A DNA stretch of 64,000 bases. Source: Collybiopsis luxurians FD-317 M1 (lineage: Eukaryota; Basidiomycota; Agaricomycetes; Agaricales; Omphalotaceae). The notes under the pieces were generated by a model. It was given only the letters and a program-made list of their open reading frames with translations, made no database searches and was not told the origin of the DNA. Each line of letters opens with the position of its first letter. Position 1 is the stretch's first letter. Position numbers and translations under genes: made by a program. The stretch spans positions 82,513-146,512 of the forward strand of contig KN834786.1 of NCBI GenBank assembly GCA_000827265.1, written 5' to 3'. Shown here piece by piece: positions 11,732-23,466 of this stretch.

Positions 11732-13108
11732 TGTAAAAGAGGCGGAAACGTTTGGGATTGAAGGCGGGGACTTGTTGAACGAGCATCCTGCCTCGGGCAC
11801 TTTGGCATTTATACCCACATCAACAAGAACAGCTGCGAACCTAGCAATTCCTTACCACTGCAAGTAAAATTTCCATGTATAGTAAATGTGAGCTGCGTGG
11901 GAACCAATCGCTTAAAAATTTCCTGATCAAGTCGAACACAGTTTGATTGATGGGATTGCTCTTTTGCTTCTTTTGGAAGTTTTGCTTCGATTGGTATGCC
12001 CACCTTAACCTACCAATACCAAAAGTCTCGAACAAGACTTTCATGACATGGACAATAGCGAAGAACCTGGGTAGTCATTGGTAGCGAAGCAGTCGAGGGC
12101 AACAGCTATCCAGAAGCTCCCGTAATGGCAGCTTCCACTAACCTGCTTTGGGTGCGGATTGTGTTCCATTCAGGAAAAGCCACCAAGTGGTCGTCTTTGG
12201 ACAACTTCGGATCTTGGTAACGGTGAAGAACTCCGTGCTCGTACTGTAGGTCAATCACCATTCCGGCTTTGATTTTGCACTGGTGTAATTGGTAGGTTTG
12301 TAGACCACCAGAAGACAACTCAGGCTTTGAGACTATGAGCGACTTTTAAGTTATGTGCCATGTCTGACACATGAGGCGAACTCGAAGCGTTATATAAAGT
12401 CCTGCAGGAAAGTCATGCAATCAGTCAGAGGATATATTTCCGAAAATACTCCGCCTGCTATCGACAAGTCGATCCGGCGCTTACCCGCTACACTAAAGGT
12501 AGATTTATAAGCTGTTACCAGTTCATAACCTGGATCGTATATATGGACTACAACAGCAGTCGTAAACGCGCACGTTTACATCTGCCCATCAGTCTGACAC
12601 GATTGGTTTTCACTGTAGATAGAAGCTATTGAGCAGCCAAGGCGATAAGAGAAGCATCATAATTGTGCCTACCAAGGATAGCTTTGGGTAGATTGCCAAG
12701 TTGGTGGAGCTCCTTCCATTGCATATGGACATACGTGGAGCTGAGAATATGCGTCTTGTCTACTCTTGTCTAGTGCATTTCTCCCAAGAAATTCTAGATA
12801 GTCAGTGACTCGAATCCTTCAGGGATCATAACCGAAGCGATTTCTTTTAACGTCTCTCCGGTCTTAACGCCATTTTTTCAAGACAAGGAGCGGCCAAGAT
12901 GGAAATTAAGCGATTGATTCAATGATTGGCGGCGTTTATACGGGAATAAGCAAGGGATAAGCCCAATTAAGAATAAGCGCCCATTAGCGCTTATTTCGCT
13001 GCCAAGATTTTGCCGTCGAGTTGCCGGACAATCCGTCGGAAGGGCGTCATAAAAAGCGGATGTAAAATCTCTTCTCTCCCTACAGTCACTGCCTCCCAGT
13101 CCTCTCCA
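11732..13108. other. Long intergenic region
   Basis: It separates two divergent genes. Open frames such as 12318-12106 on minus are short, without recognisable motifs or paired splice sites. It contains one perfect palindrome at 12972-12995. The size suggests a shared regulatory region, but I see nothing specific. Confidence 0.45.
12972..12995. repeat. 9-bp perfect inverted repeat AATAAGCGC / GCGCTTATT
   Basis: Two 9 bp arms are separated by six bases, about 115 bp upstream of the DUF1275 gene start. A related AATAAGCGCCC sequence recurs near 34008, upstream of the Zn2Cys6 regulator. It could be a binding site for a dimeric factor; no more can be said. Confidence 0.5.
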
Positions 13109-14082
13109 ATGGCCGACGCCGAAAAACGAGATTCACTGACCAGCGAGGGAGAAGGTACCTTGCTGACCCCAACCAAGACTCAATCTCTATGGCATTTTTT
13201 GAACAGCGAGGTCGACTCCAAGGAATGCACAGGTCCTTTGGCTGCCTATAGTTTCATGACTGGATTTATGTATGTCTTGCCATAAAGCTTATTCAATCGC
13301 TTAGCTTAGGTCCTCTCTTCCCTCAGCGATGCAATTTCCTTCTCCTCCGTCTTCGTTTGGTGTGGTTTCCAGACCGGAAACTTTATCCAGCTTTCGCTCG
13401 CCCTCGCTCGACTCTTCGAAGTTGGTCCAGGAGGTGTCATAGACCGCACATTCCACAAGGCTGATCAGCAGGCACTTTGCTCTCTGATATGCTTTCAACT
13501 TGGTGCCTTTGTCGGTCGTATAGGTGACCGCATCGGACCACATAAGCGTATTTGGCTCGTCTTTGGGACATTTCTTCAGTCACTGTTCACTATGGCAGCT
13601 GCCTTGGCTATCTGGAAATCAGGCCAGCCTGGTGTCGCAGACGATCGGGGCGACCCGAGTTGGACGAATGCATTATCGTTTGTCTGTCTTGGTTTCATGA
13701 GTTTGAGTCTTGGACTGCAGGGTCACCTCGGAAAACGATTAAACACGCAATTCGGTACAACTAGTATGTACAAGCGACTCCCTATTCTATCCGACCTTTC
13801 TGATCATTCCACTTTTTCCTCCTTCCAGTTGTGCTCACTACCATCTGGGTCGAGCTCTTCGCTGATCCTGCGCTGTTCCGTCCCAAGAAAGTGATTTCGC
13901 GCGACCACAAACTCATTGCAGCTGGCACTCTGTTCATTGGAGGATTCGCCTCTCGAGCTATTCTCGACAAAATTGGACCTGCAGGCGTACTGGGCGTTGG
14001 GACGGGAATCAGGTTCCTCATATGCTTTAGCTGGCTCCTCGTCCCGGGAAAGAAACTGGCCAAGTCGCAGGGTGCCAAGTAA
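13109..14082 (+). CDS. DUF1275 (YoaK-like) membrane protein
   Basis: Three exons (13109-13269, 13327-13763, 13829-14082) join in frame to 283 residues. DUF1275 proteins are small polytopic membrane proteins of unknown transport role, found in bacteria and fungi. The family signature is seen across the first splice: GFIDAISFSSVFVWCGFQTG then NFIQLSLALARL. Further hydrophobic segments occur at IWLVFGTFLQSLFTMAAALA, ALSFVCLGFMSLSLGLQG and, near the end, LIAAGTLFIGGFASRAI and FLICFSWLLVPG. This gives about six membrane segments with a short polar N-terminus. It looks intact. Confidence 0.85.
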
Positions 14083-14631
14083 ATTTTGTGCTTGCTGCAG
14101 GGCATGGGATCATTACTTCATACAACTTCGGGGTGTTTCGGAGAACCGCTTTCCAGGGGAGGAAATGAAGGCACTCCGCGTGGCGACGGTTTCCAGATGT
14201 AGATGGAACGGTCGCACAATTGTGCATCAGTCAAGTGCGCCGATAGATGATCTGTGGCGACGGTTTCCTTGGGTTTTTGGTGTACCTGATGATTATTAGA
14301 TTTGTGACTACATACTTTGCTTTTCGCTTGCTCTCTAGACAACTACCTACTTTATGCCTCAGTTTTGGACCCCCAACTGGTTGCGAAACTCGTTAATGGG
14401 ATCGATGCTCTGTTGTATCTTCCAGTTCCACTCGTTTGGACATTGCTTTCTTTTAGCTCCACATTCTTTTTTGCCCCTTCTTTCAACTTATTTGGATTAG
14501 CGAGAGTCTTAGCGAATATGTCGGAGTGTGAGCAAGTGGGCGTCTAATGTCAAACAGACGAATCCGAGCTATCTAAATGGTCCTTGCCGGTTACTTGAAA
14601 TACTTGTTCCCAACCAGCTCCTCGCTTGAGA
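14083..14631. other. Intergenic region
   Basis: Between two genes on the same strand. A few short open frames have Leu/Phe-rich composition, but none extends or splices into anything recognisable. Confidence 0.4.
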
Positions 14632-16326
14632 ATGGATTCGGCATGTCAGATGTTCGATATCGTGCAGAGTATCTTTGCTTTCTGCGATGACCAGACAAAT
14701 GCAAGGAACGTTCTGGTGTGCAAAGTCTGGTCGGAAGTAGCTTTGAACGTTGTATGGTCCCATTTGACCGATTTGAAACCCCTGGTCGGATTGTTCGGTC
14801 TTACTCGGACTGCCGATGATAATAGTAAACTTATCGTAAGTAAAATCCTTGTTTAAATACCCCCTTCATTCTCATCCAGTTTCTAGGAATACGTCAACAA
14901 GCCTTCAGTGCAAGCCTTGAAACGTTTCGAAACGATTTACCAGCACCGGATACGCATTTTGGATGTAACTTCGAACGCGAAAAAGTTTTCCCCCGTATTG
15001 GATGTGATTGCTAAAATCAGGGGAGTGGGTCCTCTTCTGCCTAACCTCGAGTCCCTGACATGGTCAGCCCTATCAGGCGGCGGTCTAACCGAGCAGTCTG
15101 TGATGTTTATGCACGACGGTATCCGCTCGTTCTCCATCATCAGCGACGAAGCAGAATCCGTCGAGTCTTTTACATCATACTGTGAAGTTATCAGCTATCG
15201 CATGCCCAACCTTTGCTCTCTCGAATTGGACGTCCACCCCGTGGCTGGCCACCAGAAATCCATGCTGGCGCTGGTGCAGGCTTTACCAAACCTCAAGACA
15301 CTCACCCTTCCGCCTTTCGAGGATCCCTCTGAGCTTCTGATAGGACTCCGAGATTTACCTAGGCTGCGCCTCACGTACCTGGGTTCTTTTCAGTATGACT
15401 TTCTCCCTCCCAGCTCAATTCTCAACGGACCGTTTCGGAATACCGGGTTCGATCATCTATCTCAGGTGGACATTTACTGCTCATATTCGTTTGCGGCCAA
15501 GTTATTCCAAAACATTTCCTCTTCGAACAAAATCCTTACCATCGTCATCACGTCGAGAGAGCACCAACCGGCGAGCGACGTTCGAGAAGCAATGTGGCAG
15601 ATCGCTTCGACCTGCGGCAATCTGCAACGTCTTGACCTCAGTTTCTGCAATAAAAGCAAGGCGGCGTCTGATGCCCTCATTTTTCCACCGCCTCCGGATG
15701 ATTTGATCAGTTTCGAGGACATTGAGCCTCTTTTACAAAACTGCCCCAAAGTCGCCCATTTTTCAATCGAGCACCCGTACCCAGCTGAGATCGACGATGA
15801 GGATATTAGAGTGATAGCTCGAAGTTGGCTGGGTCTCAAAACTTTTAAACTTGGCGACCAACTTTTAGATGATCATCCGGACGCAGAAAAAAAGCTGACT
15901 TTGGCTTGTCTCGCTCATTTTAGCCGTCACTGTCCTCAAATTGAGATGATCAGTCTGGGGCTTTATGCCGATGGCGATAATATACCCGATGCGTCTAGTG
16001 ATGAGGACTGTCCAGTCTTCCAAAACCTATACTCGCTCCATTTCGGCTCATCTCCCATTGACAACCCCTCTAGTGTCGCTGGTTATTTGGCTCATTTGTG
16101 CTCGAGTTCGCGAAAACCAACTTTGACATATGGAACCCATTGGGAGGGCGGAGAAGAGCCTGACCCGGATGATAGGGCTTGGAGGGAGAAATGGGAAGCA
16201 GTCAAAGAAGTATTTGCGGCTATGTTGGAAATGAAAACGAGAATGGAAAATTTGATGAGGAAGAAGGAAATCGAGTATCAACGGCGAATCGAGGAACTGG
16301 AGGGCCTCAGAGTAAAACAGATTTAA
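14632..16326 (+). CDS. F-box-like / LRR-like protein
   Basis: Two exons (14632-14835, 14887-16326) join in frame to 547 residues. The N-terminal 55 residues resemble an F-box (SIFAFCDDQTNARNVLVCKVWSEVAL). Degenerate leucine-rich repeats follow, of the kind LPNLESLTW, MPNLCSLELDV and LPNLKTLTLPPF. The C-terminus is a charged coiled coil, MRKKEIEYQRRIEELEGLR. This layout is typical of the large, expanded agaricomycete F-box families, whose members may act as SCF substrate adaptors. The target is unknown. The start was placed at the ATG at 14632. Confidence 0.75.
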
Positions 16327-16433
16327 TGCGTGAAATGTATACATTATTGAAGACATAGAAAACTAATGTACATAAAATTTGGCGTATCAGTGGCTGGAAA
16401 TACATCGGAGTAGCGGCATGAAGAATGCAAGAG

Positions 16434-18687
16434 CTAAAGCTCCATGGCATTCGACTCCACATTGTACGGCTGCTGACCCCAAGGGGAATCCAACAAGTCA
16501 AGAAGGGCATCGGTTTCTTCCTTATAATTCAAAGGAGTAATTCGAGATACTCCATAACGTATGCGACTGTTATCCTGCAAACACCAAATGACATCAACGA
16601 ATGTCTTCACACAGAATATAGGGAATGACGAACGTTGTATGAGTCTCGCTTGGCACGCAGAAGGAAGTTGTACGTTTTGCAGACTGCCTGATACAAAATG
16701 AGGTTATACTGTGTTTCGTCACGTTCCTAGGAAAACAAGATGAGAAATTTAAGAGAACATCTCAAAGAGAGCTCACCTTGATTTCCACGACCTCATCCGC
16801 TTCTCTCCCAAAGATCACAACACCAGCTTCGTTGAATCCTTGGAACCAGAGCTGACCGCTGTGGTCAGAAACAGCGAATGACATGATATATCTATCCCAC
16901 CGTAGTCAGAATCGGAGAGAGGCCAGGCAGATACGCGACATACCTATACGTTGGTTTTTCCCATGATTTATCACATTTATCACATCTCCACCCCGATCCG
17001 TCGTCGACGACCTTCTTGTTACAATCTTTACAGGCTGGATAAGCGATATTTTCACCCCGGATGTGCATGATTGTGGCTCTCGTGGAGAAGGAGACAGCTT
17101 TGTCTTCCGAGTCAGTAATCCGGTTGGCTTCCAGCTTCATGTCGGCGAGAGGCTTGAGGTCCGAACGGTTGAACCCGCCACCCGTGCCCCCGCCTGAGAA
17201 GCCACCACCATTAGAGTGTGATTGGAACGACGCGTTACTACCCGATGAATCATACCAGCCGCGAAGAGCATGTGATTCTGGGATATCAGGATTTTGGGTG
17301 AGGGTGGAGGTACCAATCATGCCAAGCGAGCGTCCTGCGACACAGTTCAAGCCTACGCTTAGGAGAGATGGAATTAACGTACCGTTGAAATCACCAACTT
17401 TTACACTTTTAAAGGCGATAACTGGATTTTGCTCGTCGGGTACAAAATTTTCCGCTTGGTTTCCCCATAACGTCAATCTGACAGAGAAGCCGGATTTATC
17501 AACAAGGTTCAACTCTCGTTTTTTCAACTACGGACAGGATCAGAAGTGGCCATAAGATGTACAGTATAAATCAGCTCACATTACGGTTTGTGGTCTTAGA
17601 AGTGATCTCGGTGACATCTGTGTAATCCTTAAGGATGGCGATAACGTCTGCTTTCTGGTAAGAACCGGATGAACAGTTAAATCATAAAGCATACCCACCG
17701 CACGTCGAGTCTTTCGGGGAATCTTGAAGTTCTGCCAGGGTGACGAAACTGTACTTGATCATTGGAAGATTCGTCGTCTCCAAACACTAGAACATGGAAA
17801 ATCAGGATATGCAGCGTTTTGTGAAAGCAAAAGGAGAATCAACCTCTTCGACTTCAGTATTCTTTTCAAGACCAATTTCGAAGTCGTTCATGACGTTGGA
17901 AAACTTTTTCTTCGCAAGGTTCACTTTGCCTTTCGAGACATAGTAAACCTTACCCTCTTCCAGCTTCGGGTAAAGTGTGTCGGCGACTTGGTTGAAGGCA
18001 GTAGCTCGAATCTCCCCAGTTTCGTCCATAAATGTTACATTGAACAATTTTCCCTCTCCCCTCTGATTGGAGTAATGTTTCAACTCCGACTTTTGCGTTA
18101 CGCGCGCTTTGATCGTCCAATTGTTCTGATATGGACTGAGACCTTCGATGGGAAGCCAGTTGGTCCTGGCCGCCGAACGGTTGCTAGATTGCGAGGATTT
18201 TTCAGGGGCAGGGGCTGGTGCTGGTGCCGGGGCGGGAGCGGTAGGTACAGGACCGGCAGAACGGTCATCTAAACCAGTAGGTTCTCCAATCCTTTCCTCT
18301 GGCAGACCGAGAACGCGCAGTGCCATTAAAATAATGAGTCTGAACGAGAATCAATAAAGACAAGAAAAATTGAAAACGCGTCGCGCACCGTTTATCCTGC
18401 ACGTAGTTGCAAGAAAGTCTTTCCGCAGCAATGACCGTATGACGCTGAATTGTTTTGTCATTAGCCATCTCGTTGAGTTGCGTAGCCAGCATAGCTTGTA
18501 GGAAGTGTGTCCCGTCGGATAACACGACGCGGTAGCGGTCTGAAGGCTGATTGATACCCTCTTGGTGTTTTCCAATTTTTTTCAAAGAAAGAATTTGCAG
18601 CGTGTATGGCCCGTCGAATACCTCACGGTCGTCGGGCGCAGCATGATGTAGCTTGAGACAAGCACCTTCTGAGAGCTGGTAAGACAT
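16434..18687 (-). CDS. RFA1: Replication protein A large subunit (RPA70/RFA1)
   Basis: This is the large subunit of the heterotrimeric single-strand DNA-binding complex used in replication, repair and recombination. The N-terminal OB fold (from [15 protein letters not shown]) is followed by a Pro/Ala linker with repeated AP dipeptides. DBD-A includes [20 protein letters not shown], and DBD-B includes [20 protein letters not shown] and [19 protein letters not shown] carries the expected four-cysteine zinc ribbon, [10 protein letters not shown] then [11 protein letters not shown] Gly-rich segment ([18 protein letters not shown]) precedes DBD-C. The frame ends with [18 protein letters not shown]. 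About eight short exons are needed; I followed most junctions but did not fix each one. It lies 151 bp downstream-to-upstream of the B gene copy 2, on the same strand. Confidence 0.92.
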
Positions 18688-18838
18688 GGTGGAAGAGGAA
18701 TAAGCAAGCTTGTCACAACGTTACAGGACGCGTTTGGGTATATGTGACAGAGCACGTGATTTTGAATCAACAGCGCGTCGCGTACCGGATTATTATTCGC
18801 AATACATACTTCTAATAATTATTTAAGGAAAGACTAAT

Positions 18839-20323
18839 TTAATTTTTCGTGTTTGACCTGCAGAGCACGCGTTTGAAGAGCTTTCCAATCCGACTCATTT
18901 TTAACGCATCTCCGACCTTTTCAATTCGCTTTCGGAAAGCTAAACCGTGGACGGCAGATCAGATAAACGTCTTTTACGGCGACTAATGAAGAACTGACCA
19001 GAGATTGGACGACGGATGGTCCGTTGAACGCTTTCTTGAGCAGCTTCCGGTACACAACCTTCCCTAGCCGTACTCGAAGTCTCTTTTCTGGTTTCTTCAA
19101 TAACGATCAGAGTAGGTACCGGCGGGTCCTCAACACATTGCTTTAGCAATCTAGAATGTGATTGAGATACGTTCCAACGAAATCAAAAGACACTACTTAC
19201 GCTTTAGCAGCCTTAAAGTCTCGGTAGAATTGCTCGGCACTGAATAAAGAGGGGATGCCAGACAAGTCCGGCGTAAAGTTGATGACAGGCACAATGCTAC
19301 CATCCGGCATGTAGCCATCGAATGGTTTCAACGCTTCAAACATCGCATTCATCGAAGGAATTCTCTCATCGACATCTTCGGGTCCCTCATCCTCATCCTG
19401 GAACCCATCCTCGTCATCCGAAAGCCAACGAATACTCTCCGAACATGCATCCAAATCATCCACAGACTCTTCATCGACTTCAGCGTAGACCTCGCCATTG
19501 GGTTCATCGCCAAACTCGGTGGCATACCAATCGATTGTTCCATCTTCGTAGAACTTGTACTTCGTCGGGTCCAGACGCTGAGAAGGAGGGTGTGGTGCGG
19601 GTGGGCTCGAACACTCGTCATCTGCCTCACTTTCGAAACTTTCAGAGGAAGATTCCTGAACTAGTTCCTGAGCAGGTTCGTCGTTTGGCTGGATTGGAGT
19701 ATCAGTAGTCTCTCCGGATTGGGATTTCTTTCGATTAGCTCGAGCAACTGCATCCTCGCGGCAGTAACGATAACTTCGGAGCCAGTCATTGTCGTCCATG
19801 CTGGTGGCATTTGCATAATCAAAATGGCTCTGAGGAATGCATACCTCAGCGTCGAGACAGCTCAAGTGGTAGCATCCCTCCCACGGAAGCGGCATGTTGG
19901 TTCTGATCGGAGGGCGATTTAGAGGATGCGACATTTCCGGAACGACGGGGTAACACATGTGCGGTTCGAGACAAAATTCTGGAATCGGTTCGGGAAGGCC
20001 TTGCTGAAGTAGTCGGATGGTCGTACATTGATAGGGTACGTCCGGAATGGGCAAAGATGATGGGTACTGCGACACAAAGATTAGAGGCTCATCGAACATA
20101 GATAGAGATTGTCACGCACATCCTGAACTATCGCGACATAGTTTCGAACGGGGAAGTTTCTTATGGCCTCCTCAAATTCTTCATGAACGTCGCATCGAAG
20201 AAGGTCCAACGATTGTTTAACATCCAGTGAGAAAGAGATGTATGTACCGACATCCGGAGCAAAATGAAAGCGAGATTTGGGATTTTCAAAAGATTGACGA
20301 GTGGCAGAGACCGATGAGGACAT
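18839..20323 (-). CDS. Unknown acidic protein B, copy 2
   Basis: Four exons (20323-20120, 20066-19201, 19150-18999, 18939-18839) join in frame to 440 residues. Exons 1, 3 and 4 have the same lengths as in copy 1 (204, 152 and 101 nt); only the acidic second exon differs, by 27 nt. Conserved parts include SVSATRQSFENPK, CLEPHMCYPV, SHPLNRPP, CYHLSCLDAEVC, ERIPSMNAMFEALKPFDGY, PDLSGIPSLFSAEQF and the basic tail FKRVLCRSNTKN. The acidic middle (about residues 190-300) has drifted most. Intact splice sites and frames argue that this copy is functional. Function unknown. Confidence 0.75.
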
Positions 20324-20712
20324 GGCGGCTAAGATTAGAGGTGAGTCGAAGGAAGAGAGTGGGATACTTAAGGTATTCACTCATTCGAACAGCAATGTAT
20401 TTAAAGGGTGTGACAATAGCTGAACAAAGAAACAAGGAATTGTGGCCAAGTCGGCAACACCCGTTTCCCCGTTTCAAAGACCAAGACCCACAAGAATCGA
20501 GATTCAACAACACAATCAATTATGCGCAGTGAAAACAAACTCAGAACCTTCAAACGAACAATGCGATTAAGGCCTTGAATATATATAAATCTGTCCCAAG
20601 TATCGGTTCCGTCAACTTATCTCGCAACTCAGCTCTGAGCAGGTCTCTGACGCTTCTGAATACCTTTGTCATTCCTTTCACTGCCAGTATTTCCGCCTAT
20701 AACCGCGTATCA
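20324..20712. promoter_or_regulatory. Shared divergent promoter of A and B, copy 2
   Basis: This 389 bp divergent interval has a TATA-like ATATATATAAA near 20578 ahead of gene A, and GTATTTAAAGGG at 20397-20408 on the B side. The latter is the inverse of the block seen in copy 1. Confidence 0.5.
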
Positions 20713-21731
20713 ATGTATGAAGGATATGTAGCTGGGATCTACGACTCCGTCCTCCACCCGATGCTGCAATGTCTTTCCGCCTGTGGGCTGGACAAGACGC
20801 GCCAGTCTACAGTCCAAAAACGCTTAGCAGAGATCGAAACCGCGGTTCGCAATAGAAGAACCAAATTCCGGCCCTGTTTTGTAATTCCTAATCAGGACGA
20901 AAAGGGCGAAGGAAGTGCGGGTAGGACGAAAATCTGCCTCATGGCCACCTTTAATGGCGCAGCGATTGAGGATCTCCCGGCAATGCTTCGATCTTTTGTC
21001 ACCCCCGTAAAAACAGCTTCTGGAGATGGAATTCCACCGACATTTAATGAGGCTGATTGTATTGCGACCATCCCGCCATGGAAGCCTAAGGAAGGGGTGA
21101 AGACCCAATGGGTAATCTGTTTCCTCTATGCAGTAAACGCGGCGGATCTGAGCCCATGGAGGGGAGGGATTAGGCTAGACGCGGCGGAGAGGGAACATCT
21201 CATCGAGCTCTGTAAGCTGAAGACAAACAGGTGGTTTCAAAAAGCACGGGGCTCACCGGCCGTTCCCGTTCAGATGCTCAAGGGTATATTGGTGCGTAGT
21301 CTTTCGTACTTGGAAATCAGATCCAATCTAACGGCTGGCTCAAATAGGAATTCGCAGCAGGCGATTGTGAAGACAGGAATATTGTGAGCTCTAGTTTTCA
21401 CTTCTGTAGCTTGATCACTGACCCTATTATCTATGTGCAGTTCGCTTCAAGGATTACCATCCCATACCAGGGCCAGTCCCGTGCGACATTTACATCCCAG
21501 GCGACGTATCGAACGAGAACGAGCCAGCTACGCGGTTCAACTCTGCGACAATCCTACACGCATTTCAGTACCTCCTCACCCATCAAAGAGAACTTTTCGC
21601 CCATCGATATAGTGCCTCCGAAGACGGTTGCAGGGGCAAAGAAGCCACCTCAGAGCACTGAAAAGCCCAAGAGAATCTTGAGTCTTGCGAATATGGCCAA
21701 AAGGTTGGAAAGAATCACAATCCAGGGTTAA
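20713..21731 (+). CDS. Unknown protein A, copy 2 (complete)
   Basis: Three exons (20713-21291, micro-exon 21348-21383, 21441-21731) join in frame to 301 residues. The first intron is 56 nt with a CTAAC branch site. Reading straight through the first exon instead gives a stop at 21385 and an early end. The micro-exon model is preferred because both copies support it and because differences between copies then fall mainly on third positions. Landmarks are IYDSVLHPML, GLDKTRQSTVQKRLAEIE, RPCFVIP, CLMATFNGAAIEDLP, PWKPKEGVKTQWVICFLY and a final basic region, TYRTRTSQLRGSTLRQS to AKRLERITIQG. There is no signal peptide or membrane segment. The RPCFVI...CLMATF core faintly recalls the strand order of SH3-barrel MazF/PemK proteins; that is a weak, unverified impression. 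Function unknown. Confidence 0.75.
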
Positions 21732-22058
21732 CGTTCGGGTTAACGAATTTGACACCCTTGGATTACTGTTATATGGCAGCACCGTTTTCATCTTTGAGTT
21801 CCCATCCTCGCTCCTTCATAACATTCCTCATTTGTATCAATATCCGCTTGAGAATATGTCTCTTGATTTCGATTGTATATCTGTTTGCCCCCACTCTCTC
21901 TCCTTTGTATCTCTCCTTCCTTTGTATTGATATCTGCTTGAATGTATTTCGTGATTTCGCAAACTCCCCATTCGTGGAATCCACATTAAACGGCAGCAAA
22001 GAAGCTTCATATGATAAGATGCGTGATGTAAACACAACTGGACCGAATACTAATTGCT
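21732..22058. other. Convergent intergenic region
   Basis: Nothing coding. Two near-direct copies of GGGTTAACG at about 21725-21741 span the stop codon of gene A; there is no further telomere-like array. Confidence 0.4.
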
Positions 22059-23466
22059 CTATCCCCAAAGATGAGCTTTCTCGTCAGAGCCCCAGTACCT
22101 GTCCCCAACAACAGGGTTAGCAGCAAGAACGCCCTCTATAGTCTTGGATTCTTCAGTCGTGAACTCGATGTCTCCAGCTTGCAGGTTCTCCAACGTACGA
22201 GATGCTTTGCTGCAATTGGAAAAAGTAGTTGATAAAGCTGATCGAAAGAAGATTAATGAAGATGATGACGTACGATGATCCTGGTATAGGCAGCATATGC
22301 GGACCAAGCGAAGCCACCCAAGCGATGCTCACTTGCGCAGTCGTAACGCCTTTCTTTTCGGCCACAGATTTCAGGCCTTCGACGATAGCCCAGTTTGATT
22401 TAAAATTTTCCTCTTTAAAACGAGTGAAGTGAGAGCGAATGTCACCCTCTGCGGGATACGATGAGAAAATAATCAATGTTTGCGGCTAAGGGTCATGCGT
22501 ACCAGGGAGGTCACTTGTAGACTTGATCTGACCTGTCAGGTAACCTCTTCCTAAAGGTGAATACGCGACGACGGTAATGTCGAGCTCGCGCGCAGTGGAA
22601 ATTACTGCCTTCTGATTGTGATCGTAGGACCAAGGACTGACTTCGATTTCAACCGCACTAACGGGGAAGATCTGGGAGAAGTTAAATTAGCAGCGATAAG
22701 TGAATAATTCGGAATGCTTACAGCGTTAGCCTCGCGCAAGGTATTGGCATTACACTCAGATAGACCAATATGCGAAAATTTTCCTTCTTTGACGAGCGTG
22801 ACAAGATTATTCATAATAGTCTCAAGAGGAGTGTTTCGATCAATTCGAGCTGGTACGAAAAGGTCAAGCTTTTTGTGAGGTCCGAGAACGTTTTGAATGT
22901 TATCAACGCTTGCTCGAAGACATTCCATCCTGAATTTGAGCTTTCAGATGTGAATGAGACCAATTCTAACGAGGCCACGCACGATCCATCTGGGCCTCCA
23001 TTGCGGATACCGCCTTTCACGGAAAGGAACGTCTTATCCGCATATTCTGGATACTTTGCGAAGAATCTTGATAGCAGCTTTAGATTGGCTGTACCGAAAT
23101 CCATCGCGTAAAACTCGGCTAAACACGAACACATTGACCAAGACCGACATCAGGAACGAGATTATACATACCGGAGTTCAGGAAAGCTTTTGTTCCTGAT
23201 GGTAAAGCGTCTACACCGGTCTTGATAGATTCAAAGGCTTGCTCGTCGTTGATCGGATTGGGAGTCCACCTGGGTGTGTATTTTCTGATTAGACGCGAAA
23301 CATTATCACTCGATGCGGGGATATACGAACGTCATCATCATCAAGCCATGCTGGAAGAAATGATTGAGATTGGAATGTAGGTAGGTTCTGAACTTGTACT
23401 CACACCAACTGGACCGACGGTGATGTCGGACGCAGTACCACCAAGCTTGATTGTTCGAGAAACCAT
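22059..23466 (-). CDS. Aldo/keto reductase (YakC / pyridoxal reductase-like)
   Basis: An NADPH-dependent oxidoreductase of the AKR superfamily, likely cytosolic. The start is [21 protein letters not shown]. The frame continues through [13 protein letters not shown] (with Tyr and Asp near the active site), [13 protein letters not shown] (candidate catalytic Lys), [76 protein letters not shown] and PIPGSS. One 50-nt intron within GGPDGS|MECLRAS was resolved by phase; others were followed less strictly. The usual catalytic His region reads FVPARID, as is common in YakC-type proteins. It is next to the P450 array, but a joint role is only inference. It could act on pyridoxal or other aldehydes. 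Confidence 0.85.

Noticed and set aside
17061..17555. Plus-strand open frame of 164 codons
   Set aside because: Antisense to the RPA DNA-binding domains; no independent motif.
21725..21741. Telomere-like GGGTTAACG pair
   Set aside because: Only two imperfect units, overlapping the end of gene A; no array follows.
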